A stretch of DNA of 37,582 nt from Actinomycetales bacterium (GTDB lineage: Bacteria > Actinomycetota > Actinomycetes > Actinomycetales > Microbacteriaceae), in contig JAATFB010000034.1 of assembly GCA_015655415.1 (NCBI GenBank), forward strand, positions 1 to 37,582, written 5' to 3'. This document shows, piece after piece, positions 31,554 through 37,582 of the stretch (its first letter is position 1; each line of letters opens with the position of its first letter). A model generated the notes under the pieces. It was given only the letters and a program-made list of their open reading frames with translations, was not told the DNA's origin and made no database searches. Position numbers and translations under genes: made by a program.

Positions 31554-32773
31554 GCCACCTCCTGGAACGTCAGCAGCCGATCCCGGTAGTACCCGTACTG
31601 CTGCCGCCTGGCCTCCAGTTCGGCGGGCAAGCCGATTGAGAGGTCGTTCACGAGGGCATCGAACTTGTCGAGGATCGAGACGATCCGCCGCTGCTCGTCA
31701 AGCGGCGGGAGCGGGATGCGCAGCCCTAGGAGAATTTCGTCATTAAGGCTGACACGCGTTGACAGAATCGCCTTCTTCGCGATCTGCCGTCTGAGTAGAG
31801 ACGACCGGAAGCAGTAAGCGGCAAATTGCGCATCAATAGCACCAACCCGCTTGGGGCGAAGCCGCTTCGTGAAGCCGTTGAACGTTGCCTTGGGGTAGTC
31901 CACAAGCGCAGCACACGCCATGCCCAGTCCGTCAATGTCCTCGCTGGTCCTCGTGACGAATACATCACCAGCTCTGACCGAATAACGACCCTGTTCCGCC
32001 AGGGTCGAATTAACCAGACTCTGAAGTTCAGAGGGAACGGCCAGATTGTTGAACACTGTCTTGAAGGACAGGAACGGCTGGCCAAAGCCGAACTGATCGG
32101 CGTTCTTCGAAAGTCCGGAAGAGGACTCGTATAGCTCACCCATCGAAACCCATCGGACCCTCTGGGGAGCCTCTGCGAAGCTCAGAAGCTGGTTCCGATA
32201 GTAGGCATACTGACGCCGCCGAGCCTCCAGCTCCGCCTCCAGCTCCGCCTCCAGCGTCTGGAACAAGTCGAGCACCCGAACGATCTCCCGCTGCACTTCG
32301 ACAGGAGGAACGGGGATCTTGTACTTGAGGATCATCGCCTTGTCTCCGCGAGGCATCGCGGCGCCCTTGGCGAACTTTGTGTCGTACGCAAAGAACAGGT
32401 CCGACGCGAGCAACTGGTAAAGAAACCGCGGTTCGATCAACCCTACGTTCTCAAAGCGAATCCGCACCGAAAGCACATCGCCGGAGTGACCGCCGGACCC
32501 CGCAGCAAGCCAGATCTTCTTCAGGTATGGTCGGATATTCCCGATCAGGACGTCTCCGGGCAGGTATTGCGACACCTGACCTGATGACGGAACGAAGGAT
32601 GATTCAACTCGTCCCCCGCGGTTCGGTCGGAGGTTGTCGACGCCGACGAACGAATGCTCGTCCAATAGCGCACCGTCGACGCGCGTCCGCGAATAGTCGG
32701 CGACCTCACCGAGGGTCTTGAATGGCACCCCATCCGGGCACAGCTCGCGGATGAGATCATCGATGCGGCTCAT
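31550..32773 (-). CDS. hsdS: Type I restriction-modification specificity subunit
   Basis: The 407-aa protein has two target-recognition domains (about residues 1-150 and 205-355), each followed by a conserved helical spacer. The first spacer reads L-E-A-E-L-E-A-E-L-E-A-R-R-R-Q-Y-A-Y-Y and the second P-A-E-L-E-A-R-R-Q-Q-Y-G-Y-Y, the type IC pattern. The first contains a 12-bp tandem repeat (32223-32255). The DNA of both recognition domains is visibly richer in A/T than the spacers, as expected when these domains are exchanged between strains. Each domain reads one half of the split target; the sequence recognised cannot be predicted. It overlaps hsdM and the GIY-YIG gene by four nt each. Confidence 0.95.
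   Translation of the reverse strand: MSRIDDLIRELCPDGVPFKTLGEVADYSRTRVDGALLDEHSFVGVDNLRPNRGGRVESSFVPSSGQVSQYLPGDVLIGNIRPYLKKIWLAAGSGGHSGDVLSVRIRFENVGLIEPRFLYQLLASDLFFAYDTKFAKGAAMPRGDKAMILKYKIPVPPVEVQREIVRVLDLFQTLEAELEAELEARRRQYAYYRNQLLSFAEAPQRVRWVSMGELYESSSGLSKNADQFGFGQPFLSFKTVFNNLAVPSELQSLVNSTLAEQGRYSVRAGDVFVTRTSEDIDGLGMACAALVDYPKATFNGFTKRLRPKRVGAIDAQFAAYCFRSSLLRRQIAKKAILSTRVSLNDEILLGLRIPLPPLDEQRRIVSILDKFDALVNDLSIGLPAELEARRQQYGYYRDRLLTFQEVA
32223..32255 (-). repeat. 12-bp tandem repeat in the hsdS spacer
   Basis: The unit GCCTCCAGCTCC (plus strand) occurs twice in full and then for nine bases, encoding successive Glu-Leu-Glu-Ala units. It resembles the four-residue repeat of EcoR124 HsdS, whose copy number sets the gap in the target site. 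Confidence 0.8.
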
Positions 32774-34338
32774 TCGTCAGCCTCCAGCTCGGCGACGATC
32801 GCGTCGATCTGCGTGCGCAGCTCGACCTGGCGGGTGACGATCCCGGCGATCCGGGCGTTCAGCTCGGTAATGTCGATCGCCTCGGTCGTATCCTCCTTGT
32901 CGACGTAGGCATCGACGGAGAGTCGGTAGTCGTTCTCGGCGAGATCGGCGGAGGAGACGAGCTTCACGAGGTAGTCGGCATCCGCCCGCTCGGTGAAAAC
33001 CTCCATGATGCGGTCGCGGTGCGCAGCGAGCAGCTTGTTCTTGTTGCCGACGCGGGTGAAGAGCTTCGAGGCATCGATGAAGCACACGTCGTTGGTCTTC
33101 TTCGACCTCTTGAGCACGATGATGCAGGTCGCGATGCCGGTGCCGAAGAACAGATCGGGCGGGAGCTGGATGACCGTGTCGATGTAGTTGTTGTCGATCA
33201 GGTACTTGCGGATCTTCTGCTCCGCGCCACCGCGATACAGCACACCGGGGAACTCGACGATCGCCGCGGTGCCATCGACCGCGAGGTACGACAAGATGTG
33301 CATCGTGAAGGCGAGGTCGGCCGCCGATTTCGGGGCGAGCACGCCGGCCGGGGCGAAGCGCGGGTCGCTGATGAGCACCGGGTCGCTGTCGCCGGGCCAC
33401 TTGATCGAGTAGGGCGGGTTGGAGACGATTGCCTCGAAGGGCTCGAAGTCATCGTGGCGCGGATCGAGAAGCGTGTCCCCGTGGGCGATGTCGAACTTCT
33501 CGTAGGGGATGTCGTGCAGGAACATGTTGATCCTGGCGAGGTTGTACGGGGTCAGGTTGATCTCCTGACCGTAGAAGCCCTGCCGGACCTTCTCCTTGCC
33601 GAGCACCTTGGCGAACTGGAGCAGCAGGCCACCGGAGCCGCACGCCGGGTCATAGACCTTGTTGACCTCGGACTTGCCCGCCACCGTGATGCGCGCGAGC
33701 AGCTCGGAGACCTCCTGAGGTGTGTAGTACTCTCCACCGGACTTGCCCGCGCTCGATGCGTACATCTGCATGAGGTACTCGTAGGCGTCGCCGAAGGCGT
33801 CGATCGTGTTGTCCTCGAAGCTTCCGAGCGGCAGGTCGCCGATCGCCTCCAGCAGCTTGACGAGCTTTTCGTTGATCCGCTGCACGGTGGGGCCGAGCTT
33901 CGGGGAGTTCACGTCGAGGTCGGCGAAGAGCCCCTTGAAGTCTTTTTCGCTCGCGGCTCCCGCCGCGGAGCCCTCGATGTGCTTGAAGACCGCGTCGAGC
34001 CTCTCGTTGAGGTTCTCGTCGTGCCGCGCGTGGGCACGAACGTTCACGAACAGCTCGGAGGGCAGGATGAAGAAGCCCTTCTCCTCGACGGTCACCTCCC
34101 GCGCCGGCTCCGCCTCTGCATCAGGCAGCCTCGCGTAGGAGAAGGTCGCGTCGCCAGTCGCGTACTGGGCACGGTCGAAGTGGGCGGCGAGGTTCTCGCT
34201 GATGTAGCGGTAGAACAGCATCCCCAGAACGTAGGACTTGAAGTCCCAACCGTCGACGGAGCCCCGCAGATCGTTCGCGATCCGCCAGATCGTCTTGTGC
34301 AGCTCGGCGCGCTGCGCTTCCTTTGTCGTCGGTGTCAT
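32770..34338 (-). CDS. hsdM: Type I restriction-modification methyltransferase subunit
   Basis: The 522-aa protein has an N-terminal HsdM helical domain (residues 1-150), the SAM-binding motif I D-P-A-C-G-S-G-G-L at 230-238, and the adenine-methylase motif IV N-P-P-Y at 307-310. It therefore makes N6-methyladenine with two HsdM per HsdS. It is the first gene of the operon hsdM-hsdS-GIY/YIG-hsdR-102 aa; its end overlaps hsdS by four nt. Its start overlaps the stop of a 10-codon leaderless frame (TGATG). Expression of the methylase first and the nuclease fourth fits the need to protect host DNA before cutting starts. Confidence 0.96.
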   Translation of the reverse strand: MTPTTKEAQRAELHKTIWRIANDLRGSVDGWDFKSYVLGMLFYRYISENLAAHFDRAQYATGDATFSYARLPDAEAEPAREVTVEEKGFFILPSELFVNVRAHARHDENLNERLDAVFKHIEGSAAGAASEKDFKGLFADLDVNSPKLGPTVQRINEKLVKLLEAIGDLPLGSFEDNTIDAFGDAYEYLMQMYASSAGKSGGEYYTPQEVSELLARITVAGKSEVNKVYDPACGSGGLLLQFAKVLGKEKVRQGFYGQEINLTPYNLARINMFLHDIPYEKFDIAHGDTLLDPRHDDFEPFEAIVSNPPYSIKWPGDSDPVLISDPRFAPAGVLAPKSAADLAFTMHILSYLAVDGTAAIVEFPGVLYRGGAEQKIRKYLIDNNYIDTVIQLPPDLFFGTGIATCIIVLKRSKKTNDVCFIDASKLFTRVGNKNKLLAAHRDRIMEVFTERADADYLVKLVSSADLAENDYRLSVDAYVDKEDTTEAIDITELNARIAGIVTRQVELRTQIDAIVAELEADE

Positions 34339-34370
34339 CAGAACTTGGCCTTCATCCTCAATACCGACAC
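34338..34370 (-). CDS. Leaderless 10-codon upstream ORF coupled to hsdM
   Basis: A GTG seven nt after the -10 box TAGGAT opens a 10-codon frame (VSVLRMKAKF). Its TGA shares one base with the hsdM ATG (TGATG). Same length and layout as the dps upstream ORF. Translation is inferred. Confidence 0.45.
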   Translation of the reverse strand: MSVLRMKAKF

Positions 34371-34377
34371 AAGGTTG

Positions 34378-34383
34378 ATCCTA
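34378..34383 (-). promoter_or_regulatory. -10 box of the hsd operon
   Basis: TAGGAT on the minus strand; predicted start near 34370. No good -35. Confidence 0.5.
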
Positions 34384-34727
34384 TTGACTCGCTCGCGGCG
34401 TCCCGGACCACAGCTCGCCCCGGAAGTACCACGCTTCTTGCAGATCAGGTGCTCCGCATATGCTGCGGGGCGCAGACGCGTACTCGGATTGAATGAAATA
34501 ACGCTGCGTTGCCGGAAGGTCAAGAGCGGCGTACCTCGACCCACAAGGAGCTTCAAGGACTGTTTCGACGCGTCCCATCAAGCCCCAGCGGTCCTCGGTC
34601 GGGCACAACGAGATCCCGGCCGCACTCTCGTTGATTGAGACGTCCAGACGCTAAACGGCTATTGAAAAGTCGAACCTTGAGCTCTAAACGATCGGAGCCC
34701 AAGGTAACTTTCCTCACCACAGGACTT
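34384..34727. other. Gene-free stretch between hsdM and the HEPN-like gene
   Basis: It carries the hsd promoter at its edge. A 75-codon minus-strand frame (34381-34608, starting MCPTEDRW) is open but has no ribosome site or family features. Nothing else was seen. Confidence 0.4.
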
Positions 34728-35651
34728 CTACCGGGGCTCTCGATCTCGATAGAACTGGACGCCGCTCATCGCCTCGGCGAGGACGAACGTGGTCACGCGC
34801 TCCTCGGCCGAGTCGAACAACTCATTCCACGCGCGCATCGCTGCTTCCAGAGCATCGAGTGCCCGCCCGGCCTCGGCGATGAGAAGACGGTGGTCGTCAG
34901 GTTGAAGCGTTTCACCCTGATACACGGTGAGCACGCTGAATCTCTCGCCGTCGGCCTCGGCCTCAATCCACGGGCTGGCAGGTTCTACTCCACCGGCAAC
35001 CGACTGCGGGCGCCAACGGTGGAAGTCAGTGTTTCGGCGCTCAACGAGTCTGGTCCATCGGTCGTCCTCCACGAGCGTCCGCAGAAGTCCGACGATCTCT
35101 CGGACTTCATCCCTGTGATGGTCGACGGCCTGCTCCAGCCCAGTCACGGATCCCGCGTTGAAAGCCAGCCAGTGGTCGGTCTTCTCATCGAAAGGAGGGA
35201 ACCCCTTGCTCGCTTTGAATCGCTGCGTGAGCACCGCTCGGCTACGGTTATCGAACGCGAGCAAGCGCGCAGTCACGTTGACCAGCCCATGGGCTGCGGC
35301 CAAGGCATAGTAGCTGGCGATCTCGGCGAGCGCGCGTGCAGGAGGACGAACCTCGTTATCGGAGTGAACGCTGCTGAGCCATGCGCATGCGTCGCGGTAA
35401 GCAGCACCCGCTAGACCGAGTTGCTCCCCCGCCGAAGCGATGCGACCGTAGAGCACATAGGCGCGGTTGGGCTGAACTCGAAGGCTAATCGCGCGCATCT
35501 CCTGAAACGTCGCCTGCTCGCCACGGACTTGCCAAGCGAGCGCCGTCTGAATGACGCGCTGATCGAACGCACTGTAGTCCTCGACCCGGCCAGAGAACAG
35601 CGTGGGCACGATGATCCCAATGGGAGCCCCAACGGAGTCTGCGTCTGTCAT
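34728..35651 (-). CDS. HEPN-like protein of unknown function
   Basis: The 307-aa protein is almost all helical, with no membrane segment. Near the middle it has R-R-N-T-D-F-H-R-W-R-P-Q-S; Arg206-x4-His211 matches the R-x4-6-H motif of HEPN ribonucleases, and this combination next to a restriction locus is typical of HEPN toxins or effectors. I do not recognise a named family; the HEPN call is inference from the motif and predicted helices. No antitoxin-like gene is directly adjacent. The ATG at 35651 lies eight nt after TATAGC (35660-35665, minus), so the mRNA may be leaderless. It stands alone upstream of the hsd operon on the same strand. Confidence 0.65.
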   Translation of the reverse strand: MTDADSVGAPIGIIVPTLFSGRVEDYSAFDQRVIQTALAWQVRGEQATFQEMRAISLRVQPNRAYVLYGRIASAGEQLGLAGAAYRDACAWLSSVHSDNEVRPPARALAEIASYYALAAAHGLVNVTARLLAFDNRSRAVLTQRFKASKGFPPFDEKTDHWLAFNAGSVTGLEQAVDHHRDEVREIVGLLRTLVEDDRWTRLVERRNTDFHRWRPQSVAGGVEPASPWIEAEADGERFSVLTVYQGETLQPDDHRLLIAEAGRALDALEAAMRAWNELFDSAEERVTTFVLAEAMSGVQFYRDREPR

Positions 35652-35659
35652 AGGGCGAG

Positions 35660-35665
35660 GCTATA
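35660..35665 (-). promoter_or_regulatory. -10 box of the HEPN-like gene
   Basis: TATAGC on the minus strand, eight nt before the start codon. Confidence 0.4.
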
Positions 35666-36276
35666 TCGGGATCGTTATCCTCGATCTGCAAGAGGCGTGG
35701 TAGCTCAGGAAGGTCCTCGCGGCGAAATTCTTGAAGCTCCGACCGCGGCAAGAGGCTCGTCACGGATTCGCTCTATGCCGCACCGCCGGCATTCGCCCGA
35801 TTCGACAGGCTGGCCGGTACAGCGCGTGCACCTTGGCTGATGAACTACCGATGACCTTGAAGCACAGCTGAAGGAGACATGACACCACCGAGCTTTCGCG
35901 CGACACGCGCGGAGTCGACATAGATCTCACGGTGCCGCCACCGTGGCGGGGCCGTCCATGCCTAGGGCGGGGCAACCGCCGACGGCGGTGCCACGGTGGC
36001 CCCACCGGCCCTCTTACGGTGGTGCCAACTTGGCACCACCGCCATTTCCAGAGAAATGGACGATCTTCGCGATGAGGAACGCCCCACGCTCGCCCCGGCC
36101 TCAGCGCCAACTACTTCGACACAATAGGCACGCGCTCGTTCGTCTCGCAATAGCACGCCTCCGGAATCTCCCGATCTCTCAGCAGCCATTCACCTCCGAT
36201 CTCGCCGCAATGAGGGCTCACGTACTCACAGCTTGACAGGCACGCGCGCTGAGAGGGGTGAAGCGCTCAACTAGTG
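35666..36276. other. Gene-free stretch with palindromes, about 600 bp
   Basis: No credible coding frame was found; several frames of 70-110 codons overlap each other and lack ribosome sites and family features. The middle holds three inverted repeats in 110 bp (35935-35949, 35971-35992 and 36017-36041), in which the word GGTGCC or its complement GGCACC recurs. This looks like an operator or a remnant of a gene control region. Confidence 0.5.
36017..36041. promoter_or_regulatory. Perfect palindrome, probable operator
   Basis: The arms CGGTGGTGCCAA and TTGGCACCACCG are exact complements around a single C (12+1+12). Such symmetric sites are bound by ribbon-helix-helix or similar repressors, often of toxin-antitoxin genes. 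No repressor gene is seen beside it. Confidence 0.55.
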
Positions 36277-37170
36277 CTACCGCCACTCCCTCGCTTCCGG
36301 ATCCCAGCGTACGGAGCCCGCGCCGCCCAGCGCCGGATCGGCGAACGCCGTGCACTCCGCGAGAAGCTCCTCGAACTGCTCGGGCGTCGAGTCGATCAAC
36401 CACTGATTTTTCCGCCAGGTCGCCCACTTGCGCTGGGCTAGGACTGGCATCCCCGCAAGCAAAGGCGCGAGCGGTTCGAGCGTGACACCGCGGTAAGCAG
36501 CGACGCTATTGAGCGCCTCGCGCAGGTCACGGGCGGCTATCTGACGCGTCCGGGTGATCGCGGCGATGTCAACGAAGTCACGCCATCGGGTGTTCTGCTC
36601 GCCACGATCGATCGCCGTCACGATCTTCTCTGCGAGCACCATATGGTCGGGATAGCCGCGCAGTCGGAGCACGCCGCCGAGCAGCAGCGGGAGCTCGGCT
36701 TCGGTGGGCGCCGGCCAGATCGGATCGCCGAAGTTCACGTCAACGTGCAGAGCGATGACTGCCGAGACCAGTCGTGCGACCACGCGGACGCGCACACCGC
36801 TGTAGGCAGCGTCCTCCCGGATCTCCGCAGCCGACACCGATTCAAGGTCGAAGGAGAGCCCGTCCTCCACTGGGTTCGCCAGCACATCGCGGATCCGCCG
36901 CTCGACCTCGGCGACCTCGTTGGCGAAACCGAGGGCGGCGAGATCGATGTCGCGAGTCGGACGACGAACGGCGAAGGCGGCCATGAGCACGCCGCCCTTG
37001 AGCACGAAGTCTTCCGCGTTCGGTGAGGCCGCGAGACGGGTGAGGAAGCCTTCCAACGCGTAGAGCGTGAAGTACTCGGACGGCTCCCGGCCATGGCGCT
37101 TCGCAAGGTTGCGAAGGTCGTTGTAGGCGCGGCCTTCCGGAGTGTCTCGCCTCGGCGCAGGCGGCGTCAC
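36277..37170 (-). CDS. abiEii: AbiEii-type nucleotidyltransferase toxin
   Basis: The 297-aa protein is a DNA polymerase beta-like nucleotidyltransferase of the AbiEii/AbiGii family. The motif is Gly59-Gly60 in V-L-K-G-G-V-L-M, followed by Asp74 and Asp76 in T-R-D-I-D-L. The later conserved block is H-M-V-L-A-E-K-I-V-T-A-I-D-R-G and R-W-R-D-F-V-D-I. The start is a GTG at 37170 with GGAGGT nearby; it overlaps the abiEi stop as GTGA. The longer frame to 37545 runs across abiEi. In type IV systems the toxin transfers nucleotides, arresting growth when phages disturb AbiEi. Active-site residues are intact. Confidence 0.9.
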   Translation of the reverse strand: MTPPAPRRDTPEGRAYNDLRNLAKRHGREPSEYFTLYALEGFLTRLAASPNAEDFVLKGGVLMAAFAVRRPTRDIDLAALGFANEVAEVERRIRDVLANPVEDGLSFDLESVSAAEIREDAAYSGVRVRVVARLVSAVIALHVDVNFGDPIWPAPTEAELPLLLGGVLRLRGYPDHMVLAEKIVTAIDRGEQNTRWRDFVDIAAITRTRQIAARDLREALNSVAAYRGVTLEPLAPLLAGMPVLAQRKWATWRKNQWLIDSTPEQFEELLAECTAFADPALGGAGSVRWDPEAREWR

Positions 37171-37582
37171 AGGAGCACCTCCAACGCCACCCGCAACCGG
37201 GGCGATGCCTTCGGGAATGAGCGCGCCATCTTCAGCAGAGCTGCCGGAGAGTTCCCGCGGCGCCGCAGCCAGCGCCGCAGCGCCTCGTGGGCCACGTCGC
37301 TGCCTTCCTGGTGCATGAGGCGGAACGCGTCGATGATCGTCCGCTCCGCCGAATAGATCGACACCTTGATTCCTTCTCCTGCGTCGATCTGCTCGCGGCC
37401 GATGTCGAAGGTCGCGGCATCGAAGCTGTGCCAGCTCGCGTGCGCGAAGCCCGCCGGGTGACGGGTCCCCCGAGGCAGTGCGATGTCCGTGGCGAAGGGG
37501 ATGGCGTCGCTCAGCTCGTTGTGCACGAGCGCGCTCGTCAGACACAGCGTTGCGGCGGCGTTCACAGCCGTTGCGGCCGTAA
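37167..37582 (-). CDS. abiEi: AbiEi antitoxin, C-terminal part (gene continues beyond window)
   Basis: The visible 138 codons match the C-terminal region of AbiEi antitoxins: C-L-T-S-A-L-V-H-N-E-L, P-R-G-T-R-H-P, Y-S-A-E-R-T-I-I-D-A-F-R-L and A-L-R-R-W-L-R-R-R-G. The frame is open to the window edge, so the GTG at 37565 is not the start; the winged-helix N-terminus lies outside. It overlaps abiEii by four nt. AbiEi normally binds the operon's own promoter as repressor and neutralises AbiEii without binding it, hence type IV. Confidence 0.88.
   Translation of the reverse strand, partial: TAATAVNAAATLCLTSALVHNELSDAIPFATDIALPRGTRHPAGFAHASWHSFDAATFDIGREQIDAGEGIKVSIYSAERTIIDAFRLMHQEGSDVAHEALRRWLRRRGNSPAALLKMARSFPKASPRLRVALEVLL

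Noticed and set aside
32223..32255. CRISPR-like array
   Set aside because: There are only 2.75 units of 12 bp without spacers, inside the hsdS coding frame. No CRISPR array or cas gene is present in the window.
34381..34608. A 75-codon minus-strand frame before hsdM
   Set aside because: Crosses the hsd promoter, has no ribosome site and no recognisable domain.
35485..35763. A 92-codon minus-strand frame overlapping the HEPN-like start (starts MTSLLPRSELQEF)
   Set aside because: Its first 40 residues look protein-like, but the rest is in a shifted frame of the HEPN-like gene; no ribosome site.
24159..37582. Transposase, integrase or att site for the island
   Set aside because: None was found. 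The 234-bp repeats have no inverted ends and no tRNA lies at the visible edge, so no mobile element is called.

Overview
The window reads as chromosomal DNA of a high-GC actinobacterium, most likely a member of the Microbacteriaceae. The evidence is the strongly G/C-biased codon use, a clpP2-clpP1-tig block next to tRNA genes, mycothiol-type redox genes, a mycobacterial-type RpiB, and many genes whose start codon lies 6-8 nt after a TANNNT -10 box, so the mRNA has no leader. Species cannot be set from sequence alone.

Region 1 (1-23,850) is backbone. On the minus strand are clpP2 (cut by the window edge), clpP1 and tig, closed by a strong hairpin, then tRNA-Pro(TGG); tRNA-Gly(TCC) is divergent. 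Next come a DUF3060-type lipoprotein, a J-domain-like membrane protein, dps behind a palindromic operator candidate, a PaiB-like FMN protein, nei-rpiB, a DsbA-fold mycothiol enzyme, pepN, an ABC-2 exporter pair, mscS-glbO, an FAD dehydrogenase, a conserved actinobacterial protein divergent from tesB, a Rieske lipoprotein, a hotdog thioesterase behind ettA, a secreted lipoprotein, ssb, a membrane protein and nadE. Most are housekeeping, protein quality control, DNA repair, redox or NAD metabolism genes.

Region 2 (24,159 to the window end) is an accessory defence island. Its left edge is a GH127-type arabinofuranosidase gene that has lost its N-terminal third. Next is a three-gene plus-strand cassette: a TIR-like protein, a three-helix membrane protein and a small DUF7701-like protein. 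The cassette lies between two 234-bp direct repeats at a constant offset of 1511 bp. Then, on the minus strand, comes a type I restriction-modification operon read as hsdM, hsdS, a GIY-YIG/DUF4357 gene, hsdR and a 102-aa protein. A HEPN-like protein, a gene-free stretch with palindromes, and an AbiEi/AbiEii pair (AbiEi cut by the window edge) complete it. No transposase or integrase is visible.

The best candidates for something new are: (i) the TIR / membrane / small-protein cassette with its flanking repeats, a plausible signalling-type anti-phage unit carried as an exchangeable module; (ii) three genes (dps, tesB, hsdM) that each follow a very short leaderless upstream ORF whose stop overlaps the main start codon; (iii) 12-bp tandem repeats in the HsdS spacer that could change target-site spacing; and (iv) a perfect 12+1+12 palindrome in the gene-free part of the island.
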